NCBI GenBank assembly: GCA_035641315.1
Contig: DASQUK010000279.1
Span: 1 to 41,874 of the forward strand
Direction of reading: 5' to 3'
DNA length: 41,874 bases
DNA from: DASQUK01 sp035641315
Lineage (GTDB): Bacteria; Actinomycetota; Acidimicrobiia; Acidimicrobiales; VFJN01
The translations under genes and the position numbers were made by a program. The notes beneath the pieces were generated by a model that saw nothing but the letters and a program-made list of their open reading frames with translations, searched no databases and was not told where the DNA came from. Below, piece after piece: positions 24,827-33,277 of this stretch (its first letter is position 1; every line of letters begins with the position of its first letter).

Positions 24827-25282
24827 GTGACCGACGTCGCCGGCAGCCAGGTCGTGAACCACATAGGGCTGTGCGTGCACGACATCGACCGCTCCCGCCG
24901 GTTCTACGAGGAGCTGCTGGGCTTCACGTTCGAGCACGAGATCGCCCCGCCCGACGAGCCCACCGGCAGGCTGCTGCGCCTGGACCCGCCCCTGGGCCTG
25001 CGAGCCGTCTACCTGCGCAAGGAGGGGTTGCGGCTCGAGCTCCTGGCCTACGAGGGCAGGGCTGACCGCCGGCTGGTCCGGGAGCGGCCGATGGACGAGC
25101 CGGGGCTGACGCACATCTCCTTCGGGGCGGACATCGCCGGCCTGCTGGAACGGGTCGAGGCGCTGGGCGGGACCATCCTGCGCGACACCGACATCGGGGT
25201 GGCGGTGTTCATTCGGGATCCGGACGGCCAGCTCATCGAGCTGCTGGAGAACAAAGAGGACAAGGGGGCCGGCGGTGCCTGA
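24827..25282 (+). CDS. VOC superfamily (glyoxalase/dioxygenase-fold) protein
   Basis: A 151-aa VOC protein with two beta-alpha-beta3 halves. Metal-ligand candidates are His in VVNHIGLCV, Glu in LRLELLAYEG, His in LTHISFGAD and Glu in QLIELLEN. Families with this fold include glyoxalases, methylmalonyl-CoA epimerases and ring-cleavage dioxygenases; the length fits the short single-domain enzymes. GTG 24827 follows GGGGAGG by six bases. It overlaps the aldehyde dehydrogenase by eight bases, so it is coupled to it. Substrate unknown. Confidence 0.9.
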   Translation: MTDVAGSQVVNHIGLCVHDIDRSRRFYEELLGFTFEHEIAPPDEPTGRLLRLDPPLGLRAVYLRKEGLRLELLAYEGRADRRLVRERPMDEPGLTHISFGADIAGLLERVEALGGTILRDTDIGVAVFIRDPDGQLIELLENKEDKGAGGA

Positions 25283-26747
25283 CTCGAAGCTGCTCATCGA
25301 CGGCAAGCTCGTCGACGCCGAGGGCGCCGCCACGTTCGAGAACGTCAACCCCGCGACCCAAGAGGTCCTCGGGGAGGTCGCCGACGGGTCGGCGGCCGAC
25401 ATGGCCCGGGCCGTCGAGGCGGCCCGGCGGGCGTTCGACACCACCGACTGGTCCACCGACCGGGCACTGCGGGCCCGCTGCCTGCATCAGCTGCAGGCGG
25501 CGATCGAAGGGGAGCGCGAGGAGCTGCGTCACGAGCTGGTGGCCGAGGTGGGCTGCCCGATCCTGATCACCTACGGTCCGCAGCTCGATGCCCCGCTCCG
25601 CGAGGCGTTGCTGTGGCCGGCCGAGATGATCGAGCGGTTCCCGTGGGAGCGGCCCATCGGCCCGAAGGACGCCATGGGCTTGGGTTACGAGACCGAGCGC
25701 TACGTGTGGAAGGAGCCCATCGGAGTCGTGGGCATCATCGTGCCCTGGAACTTCCCGGTGGAGATCCTGCTCAACAAGCTGGGCCCGGTCCTCGCCATGG
25801 GCAACACGTGCGTGGTCAAGCCGGCGCCCGACACGCCGTTCAACGCCGCCCGCATCGCCCGGCTCGTCGCCGAGCAGACCGAGATCCCGCCCGGGGTGGT
25901 CAACATCGTCAGCAGCCGCGACCACTTGGTCGGCGAGGTCATCACCACGTCGCCGGACGTCGACATGGTGGCGTTCACCGGCTCCACGGCCACGGGCCGG
26001 CGGATCATGGAGGCGGCGTCGGCCACCCTCAAGCCGACGTTCCTCGAGCTGGGCGGCAAGTCGGTCAACCTGGTGCTCGACGACGCCGACTTCGAGAGGT
26101 TGCTGCCCAGCGCCGTCACGTCGTGCATGCACGGCGGCCAGGGCTGTGCCATCGCCACGCGCGTCCTCGTCCCCCGGGCGCGCTACGCCGAGGCCGTCGA
26201 CCTGGTCCGCTCCGGCTTCGACGGTTGGCGCTACGGCGACCCCACCGACGCCTCGGTCCTGCAGGGCCCGCAGATCTCGCGCAAGCAGCAGGACCGGGTG
26301 CTGGGCTACATCGAGAAGGGCAAGGCCGAGGGGGCGCGGCTGGTGACCGGTGGCGGCATCCCCGCGCACCTGCCGAAGGGCTTCTTCGTCGAGCCGACGC
26401 TGTTCGTCGACGTCGACAACGCCATGACGATCGCCCGTGAGGAGATCTTCGGCCCGGTGCTGGTGATGATCCCCTACGAGGACGACGACGACGCCGTGCG
26501 GATCGCCAACGACTCGCCCTACGGCCTGTCCGGCCAGATCAGCTCCGGTGACCTCGAGCGGGCCAAGGGCGTCGCCCGGCGCATCCGCACCGGCACGCTC
26601 GGGATCAACGGCGGCGTCTGGTACGGGGCCGACGCCCCGTTCGGTGGCTACAAGGGGTCCGGCATCGGCCGCCAGTGCGGCATCGAGGGCCTGGAGATCT
26701 TCACGGAGACCAAGACCGTGGGCTGGCCGGTGGCGCAGGCCGGCTGA
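25275..26747 (+). CDS. Aldehyde dehydrogenase (NAD(P)-dependent)
   Basis: A 490-aa ALDH of full length. The cofactor motif is PWNFPVEI, FTGSTATGRR is the Rossmann turn, the general base Glu is in LELGGKSVN and the catalytic Cys in GGQGCAIATR; the EEIFGPVLVMIPY motif follows. It oxidises an aldehyde to the acid (or a semialdehyde to an acyl product). GTG 25275 overlaps the VOC gene end. The following CoA-transferase, 18 bases on, could take the acid to its CoA ester, so a P450/alcohol to aldehyde to acid to CoA route is plausible. Confidence 0.96.
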   Translation: MPDSKLLIDGKLVDAEGAATFENVNPATQEVLGEVADGSAADMARAVEAARRAFDTTDWSTDRALRARCLHQLQAAIEGEREELRHELVAEVGCPILITYGPQLDAPLREALLWPAEMIERFPWERPIGPKDAMGLGYETERYVWKEPIGVVGIIVPWNFPVEILLNKLGPVLAMGNTCVVKPAPDTPFNAARIARLVAEQTEIPPGVVNIVSSRDHLVGEVITTSPDVDMVAFTGSTATGRRIMEAASATLKPTFLELGGKSVNLVLDDADFERLLPSAVTSCMHGGQGCAIATRVLVPRARYAEAVDLVRSGFDGWRYGDPTDASVLQGPQISRKQQDRVLGYIEKGKAEGARLVTGGGIPAHLPKGFFVEPTLFVDVDNAMTIAREEIFGPVLVMIPYEDDDDAVRIANDSPYGLSGQISSGDLERAKGVARRIRTGTLGINGGVWYGADAPFGGYKGSGIGRQCGIEGLEIFTETKTVGWPVAQAG

Positions 26748-26765
26748 TCGGAGGGACGCGCAGGC

Positions 26766-27986
26766 ATGCCTGGACCGCTCGAGGGGATCAAGGTCGTCGA
26801 GCTGGCGAGCTGGATGTTCGTCCCGTCCGCGGGGACCGTGCTGGTGGACTGGGGCGCGGACGTGATCAAGGTCGAGCACCCCGTGACGGGCGATCCCCAG
26901 CGGGGCCTGGTCACCTCCGGGCTGCTGCCGGGCGGCGACAGCGGCATCAACTTCATGATGGAGCAGCCCAACCGGGGCAAGCGGTCGGTCGCCATCGACC
27001 TCTCCCGGCCCGACGGGCGCGAGGCGTTCATGCGGCTCGTCGAGGGCGCCGACGTCTTCCTCACCAACTACCTGCCCCCGGTGCGCCGCAAGCTGCGGGT
27101 GGATGTCGACGACGTCCGGGCCCGCAACCCGCGCATCGTCGTGGCCCGGGGCTCGGGGCAGGGGCCCAAGGGGCCCGACGCCGAGAAGGGCGGCTACGAC
27201 GCCGCCTCGTTCTGGGCCCGGGGTGGCGTGGGCGCGGTGATGCCCACCAACGCCGAAGGCTGGCCGTCGGGCCAACCCTCGGCGGCCTTCGGGGACGTGA
27301 TGGGCGGCCTGGCCACCGCCGGCGCGATCGCCGCCGCCCTGCTGCAGCGCGAGCGCACCGGCGAGGCCAGCGTGGTGGACGTGTCGCTGCTCGCCACCGC
27401 CATGTGGCAGCTCTCACCCATGGTCGTGGCCGCCAAGCTGTTCGGGCTCACCCGCCTGCCCACCGCCAACCGGCTCAAGAACCCCAACCCGGGGGTCAAC
27501 ACCTACCGGACGGCCGACGACCGGTTCATCAGCCTGGTGCTGCTGCAACCCGACAAGTTCTGGGACGACCTGGCCAAGCGCCTCGAGCGCCCCGAGCTCA
27601 CGACCGACGAGCGCTTCAGCACCGCTGCGGCCCGGGCGCAGAACACCGAGGCGTGCGTGGCGGTGCTCGACGACGCCTTCGGGTCCCAACCGCTGGCGCA
27701 CTGGAAGCAGGTCCTGGCCGACTTCGCCGGTGTGTGGACGCCGTACCAGACGCTGGACGAGCTCTACAGCGACCCGCAGGTCATCGCCAACGGGTACCTT
27801 CCGGCCATGGAGGCGCCCAACGGCCAGCAGGTGCAGCTGGTGGCGAGCCCCGCCCAGTTCGACGAGCGCCCGGTGGAGGTGAGCCGCGCGCCCGAGCACG
27901 GTGAGCACACGGAGCAGGTCCTGGTCGATGCCGGCTTCGACTGGGAGGCCATCGCCGCCATGAAGCAATCGGGAGCCATCCTGTAG
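26766..27986 (+). CDS. Family III CoA-transferase (CaiB/BaiF type), first copy
   Basis: A 406-aa CaiB/BaiF protein. The N-terminal signature is GIKVVELASWMFVPSAGTVL then DWGADVIKVEHP, with NRGKRSVAIDL, YLPPVRRKL and the catalytic aspartate region AFGDVMGGLAT. The C-terminal end AILxxx pattern (MKQSGAIL) is typical. It moves CoA between carboxylic acids. It is a close paralogue of the protein at 39405: shared blocks such as GDPQRGLVTSGL are nearly identical. A ribosome binding site CGGAGGG precedes ATG 26766. Likely cotranscribed with the two genes before it. Confidence 0.95.
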   Translation: MPGPLEGIKVVELASWMFVPSAGTVLVDWGADVIKVEHPVTGDPQRGLVTSGLLPGGDSGINFMMEQPNRGKRSVAIDLSRPDGREAFMRLVEGADVFLTNYLPPVRRKLRVDVDDVRARNPRIVVARGSGQGPKGPDAEKGGYDAASFWARGGVGAVMPTNAEGWPSGQPSAAFGDVMGGLATAGAIAAALLQRERTGEASVVDVSLLATAMWQLSPMVVAAKLFGLTRLPTANRLKNPNPGVNTYRTADDRFISLVLLQPDKFWDDLAKRLERPELTTDERFSTAAARAQNTEACVAVLDDAFGSQPLAHWKQVLADFAGVWTPYQTLDELYSDPQVIANGYLPAMEAPNGQQVQLVASPAQFDERPVEVSRAPEHGEHTEQVLVDAGFDWEAIAAMKQSGAIL

Positions 27987-28037
27987 CCCGGGGTGGACCC
28001 GCAACTCGCCGTCCGCCCACCTGCGCTATGGTGCCCG

Positions 28038-28066
28038 TTCAACTTCTAACTGTTGCGTCACATTTC
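28038..28066 (+). promoter_or_regulatory. Promoter with degenerate operator repeat TAACTGTTGCGTCA (site e)
   Basis: TTCAAC (28038-28043), a 17-base spacer ending in the repeat (28047-28060) and CATTTC (28061-28066) mirror the layout of site b. The left half-site is TAAC instead of TGAC. It stands upstream of the ABC importer operon. Confidence 0.5.
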
Positions 28067-28104
28067 TCAGGCGGGCCCTCGGGCCGACACAGGGGGGAAA
28101 GCAA

Positions 28105-29502
28105 ATGACAGCGAACGCTCGACGCCTCGTCGCAGTGCTGTGCGTCCTCGGCCTGGGGCTCGCCGCCTGCGGGAACTCGGGCGACGACGATGACGAGGGT
28201 GCCACCGGGACGACGGCCGAGGACCAGTCGGAAGACGACGAAGGCACGGAGACCAGCGACGATGCAGCCTCCGGCGACCGCGACACCTTCGTTCCCATCT
28301 CCGGCGTCCCCGGCGTGACCGACGACGAGATCCGTTACAGCGTCATCGGCACCGAGGCGGGCAACCCGCTCGGCACCTGCATCCTCGACTGCTACCTGGC
28401 GGGCATCGAGGCGTACTTCGCCTTCCGCAACAGCGAGGGAGGCATCTACGGCCGCGAGCTGGTCGTGTCCGAGGTGCTCGACGACGAGCTGTCCAACAAC
28501 CAGGTGAGGGCGCTGGACGTCATCTCGGCCAACGACACCTTCGGGAACTTCAACGCGACCCTGGCCCCTCTGGGATGGGGCGATCTCGACCAAGCGGGCG
28601 TCCCTACCTACGTGTGGGGCATCCACGGCAACGAGATGGCCGACCGCGACCACATCTTCGGCCACATCCAGGGGCCGTGCTCGGAGTGCACGGGGCGGGG
28701 CGTCCCCTGGGTCGTCGAGCAGGCGGGCGCCACCCGGATAGCGACGCTGGGCTACGGCATCACCGAGACGTCGAGGCTCTGCGCCCACGGCTCGGCCGAT
28801 TCCGTCGAGATGTACGGCGACGAGGTCGGAGCTGAGGTCGCCTACGTCAAGGACGACCTGGCGTATGGCCTGCCCAACGGCATCGCGCCCGAGGTCACGG
28901 CCATGAGGGAGGCGGGGGTCGACTTCATCGCCGGGTGCATCGACCTCAACGGCATGAAGACGCTGGCCCAGGAGCTGCAGCGCCAGGGCATGGACGACGT
29001 CACCCTCTACCACCCCAACACCTACGACCAGCAGTTCGTGGAGGAGAACGCCGAGCTGTTCGAGGGAGACTACGTCACCGTGCAGTTCCTGCCCTTCGAG
29101 GCCGAGGCCGAGGGCACGCCGCTGGAGGACTTCCAACGGTGGATGGAGGAGACCGGCGGCGAGGTCGCTGAGCAGAGCATGGTCGGCTGGATCAACGCCG
29201 ACCTCGCGTTCCAGGGGCTGCTGGCCGCCGGGCCCGAGTTCGATCGCGAGTCGGTGGTGGCCGCCACCAACCAGATCACCGACTACGACGCCGGCGGCCT
29301 GATCAATCCCATCGACTGGACACGCCAGCACGCCGCGGTGGTCGACGGCGAGCCCAGCACCGACTACGCGCAGGAGTGCTTCCCGGTCGTCCAGATCGTC
29401 GACGGAGCGTTCGAGACCGTGGGCCCGCCGGACGAGCCCTGGCTGTGCTGGTCCAACGAGAACCAGGACTGGTCCGAGCCGACCCCCACCTCCTTCAGCT
29501 GA
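28105..29502 (+). CDS. ABC transporter substrate-binding lipoprotein (branched-chain amino acid type)
   Basis: A 465-aa exported lipoprotein. The signal peptide (RRLVAVLCVLGLGL) ends in the lipobox LAAC with Cys22, followed by an acidic Asp/Glu/Ser/Thr-rich linker. The mature part is a type I periplasmic binding protein: ISGVPGVTDDEIRYSVIGTE, FAFRNSEGGIYGREL and ALDVISANDTFGNF are its standard first blocks. It captures the substrate outside the membrane for the permease-ATPase set downstream. Ribosome binding site AGGGGGGAAAG before ATG 28105. A 115-base gap with hairpins separates it from the permease, as is usual where the binding protein is made in excess. Ligand is inferred to be the cluster's growth substrate, not amino acids. 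Confidence 0.94.
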   Translation: MTANARRLVAVLCVLGLGLAACGNSGDDDDEGATGTTAEDQSEDDEGTETSDDAASGDRDTFVPISGVPGVTDDEIRYSVIGTEAGNPLGTCILDCYLAGIEAYFAFRNSEGGIYGRELVVSEVLDDELSNNQVRALDVISANDTFGNFNATLAPLGWGDLDQAGVPTYVWGIHGNEMADRDHIFGHIQGPCSECTGRGVPWVVEQAGATRIATLGYGITETSRLCAHGSADSVEMYGDEVGAEVAYVKDDLAYGLPNGIAPEVTAMREAGVDFIAGCIDLNGMKTLAQELQRQGMDDVTLYHPNTYDQQFVEENAELFEGDYVTVQFLPFEAEAEGTPLEDFQRWMEETGGEVAEQSMVGWINADLAFQGLLAAGPEFDRESVVAATNQITDYDAGGLINPIDWTRQHAAVVDGEPSTDYAQECFPVVQIVDGAFETVGPPDEPWLCWSNENQDWSEPTPTSFS

Positions 29503-29567
29503 AGTGCGAGCGAAGCGAGCGCTGCAGGCCAACGGCGCGAGCGCCAGCTCGCCCGGAGGCGATGGGT

Positions 29568-29584
29568 GTGGGGCGCAGCCCCAC
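29568..29584 (+). terminator. Hairpin between binding-protein and permease genes (possible attenuator)
   Basis: GTGGGGC and GCCCCAC pair perfectly over seven bases around a three-base loop. A second small stem (GGCGC-GA-GCGCC) lies just upstream near 29534-29545. There is no T-run. It may lower read-through into the permease gene or protect the binding-protein mRNA. Confidence 0.45.
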
Positions 29585-29617
29585 CGGGGACGCTGAGGCC
29601 GTGCTAGTACCGGGATC

Positions 29618-31717
29618 ATGATCCTCGCTGCTTCCGTCGCCGAGGACGTCTTCCGCGGCATCCTGCAGGGGACGCCCCCCGGCGCGGTGTACGCACTCAT
29701 CGCGCTGGGGTTCGTTCTCACGTACAAGACGTCGGGGGTCTTCAACCTCGCTTTCGGGGCGCAGGCGTACGTGTCGGCGGCCATGTACTTCCAGGCCCGC
29801 GAGGAGTGGGGCTGGGCGACCGTGCCCGCCCTGGTCGTGTCGGTGTTCGTGCTGGCGCCCGCCATCGGGCTCGTGCTCGAGCGGCTCATCTTCCGGCCCC
29901 TCCGCACGGCGTCGGCGGTGGCGAAGCTGGTGGTGACGATCGGACTGTCCGTCGCCCTGCCGGCGCTGTTCGAGCTGATCACCGACTTTCAACCCGTCGC
30001 CGGTCAGACGCCCGAGGGCATCGTCCCCGACGGCGCCTCGGTGTTCTACGACCCGTTCGGCGTCTACGCCTTCAGCCGCAACGAGCTCGTGGCTCTGGGC
30101 GTGGCGGTGCTGGGGATGCTCGGCCTGGCGGCGCTGTTCCGGTTTACCGCCCTCGGGTTGGCCATGCGGGCCGTGGTCGAGAGCCCCAGAATGACCGAGC
30201 TGGCCGGCATCCGCTCCGACCGGGTGTCGGCGTTTGCGTGGGCGCTGTCCAGCGTGTTCGCCGGCATGGCGGGGGTGCTGATCGCCCCCCGGTTCAACAC
30301 GCTGGTGGCCGCAGACTTCTTCAACCTGGTCGTCGTGGCCATCGCCGCCGCCGCCCTGGGCCGGCTCGTGAGCCTGCCTCGCGCCCTCGCCGGCGGGTTC
30401 GCCCTGGGCATCTTCATCGCGCTCCTCAACACCTTCCTGCCCCGCTGGTCGGCTGACCGGGCCTGGCTGCAGGCGATCCAGGAGAACCTCACCCCGGCGG
30501 TCCCGTTCGTCGTGCTCTTCGCCGTGCTCGTGCTGTGGCCGGCCATCCGCCGGACCCGGGAGGCGGCCGACCCGCTGTCGGGCGTCGACCCACCACCGCC
30601 GTCGCTCGTGGCGGCGACCCGCAGCCCCCGCCTGACGCTGTTCACGCGGCTGTTCGCCCTCGGCTTCTTCCTCATCGTCGGGTTGGTCGTGTTCTTCCGG
30701 GCCGACGACTCCTGGCTCTTCCTCGTCACCCAGGCGGTGATCCTCGCCACGATCTACCTGTCGATCACGGTGATCACCGGCTTCGCCGGCCAGATCTCGC
30801 TGTGCCAGGGCGCCTTCGCGGCGATCGGCGGCTTCACCGTTTTCCAGCTGGCCGACCGCTACGACATGTCCGTCCTCGTCGCCGCCTTCCTCGGAGCGGC
30901 CGCCGCGGCCGCTGCCGGCGCACTGCTCTCGCTGCCGGTGCTGCGCCTGGGCGGCATCTGGTTCGCCATCGCCACCCTGGCGTTCGCCTTCTTCTTCGAC
31001 TCCGTGATGGTGAAGCTCTCCTGGGTCGGCGGCGGCGACACCTCGTTGCTCGAGGGCACCAGGGTGCCCCGGCCGACGATCGGGCCCTGGGACTTCGCCA
31101 ACGACCTGTCGTTCCTGGCGCTCGCGGTGGTGGTGTTCGTGCTCGTTGCGCTGGCCGTCATTCGCATCCGCGAGGGCACCGTGGGCCGGACGCTGCGCGC
31201 CCTGCGCGGCAGCGAGGTGGCGGCCGCCTCCATCGGCATCTCACCCGCCCGGGCACGGATCGTCGCCTTCGCCGTGTCCGCGTTCATCGCCGGGCTGGGC
31301 GGCGCCATGCTGTCCATGCACCAGGAGAACGTGAACTACACGAGCAACTTCGCGCCGTTCGCGGCGGCGTTCTGGCTGGTGCTCGTGGTCGCGCTGGGCT
31401 CTCGTACCGTGGAGGGCGCCGCCCAGGCCGGCGCCGCCTTCGCCCTGTTCACCCCACTGGTCCTGGGAGGCGAGCTGTTGGCGTGGATCCTGCGGAGCGC
31501 CGACCGCGTTCCCGGGATCTTCCCCATCTCCGCCCAGTGGCGCTTCGTGTTGTTCGGGCTCATGGCCATCCAGTTCGCCCGACACCCGGAGGGCCTCGTC
31601 GAGCACGGCAAGCGCAAGTCGCTGGCCCGCATGGAGGCGCGCTTCGGCCGCCGTCCCCCGCCACCCGCCGAGCCGCCCACCGAGGAGCCCGAGCCCGCGA
31701 CCCTGGAGTCGGTGTGA
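29618..31717 (+). CDS. Fused LivH-LivM branched-chain-type ABC permease
   Basis: A 699-aa integral membrane protein combining both permease subunits. Residues 1-~310 are LivH-like: GTPPGAVYALIALGFVLTYK, FNLAFGAQAYV and GRLVSLPRALAGGFALG. After a ~30-residue cytoplasmic linker, residues ~345-665 are LivM-like: TVITGFAGQISLCQGAFAAI, RLGGIWFAIATLAFAF and the cytoplasmic loop GRTLRALRGSEVAAASIGIS. Some 14-18 membrane helices are expected. Normally these are two genes. Start ATG 29618 has only a weak ribosome binding site. Its stop overlaps the LivG start by one base (TGATG). Confidence 0.94.
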   Translation: MILAASVAEDVFRGILQGTPPGAVYALIALGFVLTYKTSGVFNLAFGAQAYVSAAMYFQAREEWGWATVPALVVSVFVLAPAIGLVLERLIFRPLRTASAVAKLVVTIGLSVALPALFELITDFQPVAGQTPEGIVPDGASVFYDPFGVYAFSRNELVALGVAVLGMLGLAALFRFTALGLAMRAVVESPRMTELAGIRSDRVSAFAWALSSVFAGMAGVLIAPRFNTLVAADFFNLVVVAIAAAALGRLVSLPRALAGGFALGIFIALLNTFLPRWSADRAWLQAIQENLTPAVPFVVLFAVLVLWPAIRRTREAADPLSGVDPPPPSLVAATRSPRLTLFTRLFALGFFLIVGLVVFFRADDSWLFLVTQAVILATIYLSITVITGFAGQISLCQGAFAAIGGFTVFQLADRYDMSVLVAAFLGAAAAAAAGALLSLPVLRLGGIWFAIATLAFAFFFDSVMVKLSWVGGGDTSLLEGTRVPRPTIGPWDFANDLSFLALAVVVFVLVALAVIRIREGTVGRTLRALRGSEVAAASIGISPARARIVAFAVSAFIAGLGGAMLSMHQENVNYTSNFAPFAAAFWLVLVVALGSRTVEGAAQAGAAFALFTPLVLGGELLAWILRSADRVPGIFPISAQWRFVLFGLMAIQFARHPEGLVEHGKRKSLARMEARFGRRPPPPAEPPTEEPEPATLESV

Positions 31718-32496
31718 TGGGATCCGCCGGCACCGTCCTCGAAGCCACCGGTGTCACCAAGCGCTTCGCCGGCATCGTCGCCCTCGACGACGTCAGCCTG
31801 CGGGTCGACACCGGCGAGCGGGTGGGGCTCATCGGGCCCAACGGCGCCGGGAAGACGACGTTCTTCAACTGCGTCCTGGGGCTGCTGCGGCCGGATCGCG
31901 GGCAGGTGCTGCTCGAGGGCCGGGACATCAGCGGCCTGCCGGTGCACGCCCGGGCCCGGCTGGGAATCGGCCGGACGTTCCAGCGCATCGAGCTGTTCAG
32001 CGAGTCGACCGTGCGCGAGCACCTGCTCATCGCCGAGCGCACCCGACGGGGCGACGGGCGGCTGTGGAAGGACCTGGTGGGGCGCGGCCGGCCCCGTCCC
32101 GACGAGATCGCCCGCTGCGACGAGGTGCTCGGGCTGCTCGGCCTCGCGGACCTGGCCGACGAGCCCATCGAGCGCCTCAGCCTCGGCAAGGGCCGGCTGG
32201 TGGAGGTGGGCCGCGCCCTCATGACCGATCCCAAGCTGCTGCTGCTCGACGAGCCGTCGTCGGGCCTCGACCGGGAAGAGACCGCCGTGCTGGCGCGTAC
32301 GCTCCAGGAGGTGCAGGCCACCCACGGCTTCGCCATCCTCCTGGTCGAGCACGACGTCGAGCTGGTGTCGAGCTTCACGGAGCGGTCCTACGTGCTCGAC
32401 TTCGGCTGCCTCATCGCTGCGGGCCCGACCGCCGAGGTGATGGCGAGCGACGAGGTCCGCACCGCCTACTTCGGCGACGTCGAGGTGGCCTCATGA
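31717..32496 (+). CDS. livG: ABC transporter ATP-binding protein, LivG type
   Basis: A 259-aa ATPase. Walker A is GPNGAGKTT, the Q-loop region GRTFQRIELF, the signature region is RLSLGKGRLVEVGRAL (a variant of LSGGQ found in this subfamily) and Walker B LLLLDEPSSGLD, followed by the H-loop VEHDVELV. It energises uptake with LivF, binding the fused permease. It is translationally coupled on both sides: 1-base overlap upstream, 4-base ATGA overlap downstream. Confidence 0.95.
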   Translation: MGSAGTVLEATGVTKRFAGIVALDDVSLRVDTGERVGLIGPNGAGKTTFFNCVLGLLRPDRGQVLLEGRDISGLPVHARARLGIGRTFQRIELFSESTVREHLLIAERTRRGDGRLWKDLVGRGRPRPDEIARCDEVLGLLGLADLADEPIERLSLGKGRLVEVGRALMTDPKLLLLDEPSSGLDREETAVLARTLQEVQATHGFAILLVEHDVELVSSFTERSYVLDFGCLIAAGPTAEVMASDEVRTAYFGDVEVAS

Positions 32497-33272
32497 CCGA
32501 GGGCGCGACGGCCCCGGCGGCCCCGGCCGTTCTCGACCTGCGGGGCGTGACCGCGGCGTACGGGCCGTTCCGAGCGCTGTTCGGCGTGGACCTCACGATC
32601 GGCCCCGGCGAGGCGGTCGCCCTACTGGGGGCCAACGGCGCCGGGAAGACGACGGTCGCCCGGGTGGCCACCGGCCTGGTGGCGCCGACGGACGGCTCCG
32701 TGCTGGTCGGCGGCGACGACTTCACGGGGGCCGGCACCTACCGGTTCGTCCGGGCCGGCGTCGCCCACGCCCCGGAGGGCCGTTCGGTCTTCGCCACGCT
32801 GTCGGTCGAGGAGAACCTCACGCTGTCGTTCCGGCGGGCCAAGGGGCGCAACGGCGTCCGCCTCGGGTTGCAGCATGCGTTCACGATGTTCCCCGTCCTG
32901 GGCCAGCGCCGGCGCCAGCTCGCCGGGACGCTGTCGGGCGGGGAGCAGCGCATGCTGTCCATGGCCCGGGTGCTGGTGGAGTCGCCGAGCGTGCTGGTGG
33001 CCGACGAACTGTCCCTGGGGCTGGCGCCGAAGGTGGTCGACGACGTCTACGAGAGCCTGGCCAGGCTGCGGGAGCAGGGGAGCGCGTTGCTCATCGTCGA
33101 GCAGCACGTGGGCCACGCGCTCGATCTCTGCGATCGCGTGGCCCTGCTGCACCACGGCACCATCACCTGGGAGGGCCCGAGCGCGGACGCCGCCGACCGG
33201 GTCATGGCCGAGCTGTTCGAGCCGGCTGCGGCGGCGGCGCCGGTGTCACCGACGGCGCCGGCGGCGTCCTAG
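32493..33272 (+). CDS. livF: ABC transporter ATP-binding protein, LivF type
   Basis: A 259-aa ATPase, partner of LivG. Walker A is GANGAGKTT, signature LSGGEQRMLSMARVL, Walker B VLVADELSLGLAP with the usual E, and the H-loop VEQHVGHAL. An Ala/Pro-rich tail ends the protein. ATG 32493 overlaps the LivG stop (ATGA). It ends six bases before the thiolase-fold gene, so the transporter and that enzyme are likely on one transcript. Confidence 0.95.
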   Translation: MTEGATAPAAPAVLDLRGVTAAYGPFRALFGVDLTIGPGEAVALLGANGAGKTTVARVATGLVAPTDGSVLVGGDDFTGAGTYRFVRAGVAHAPEGRSVFATLSVEENLTLSFRRAKGRNGVRLGLQHAFTMFPVLGQRRRQLAGTLSGGEQRMLSMARVLVESPSVLVADELSLGLAPKVVDDVYESLARLREQGSALLIVEQHVGHALDLCDRVALLHHGTITWEGPSADAADRVMAELFEPAAAAAPVSPTAPAAS

Positions 33273-33277
33273 ACCGG

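Noticed and set aside
25233..29982. Long minus-strand frames opposite the ALDH, CoA-transferase and binding-protein genes
   Set aside because: Low-complexity Arg/Gly/Asp/Val composition and no family motif; the plus strand encodes clear enzymes.
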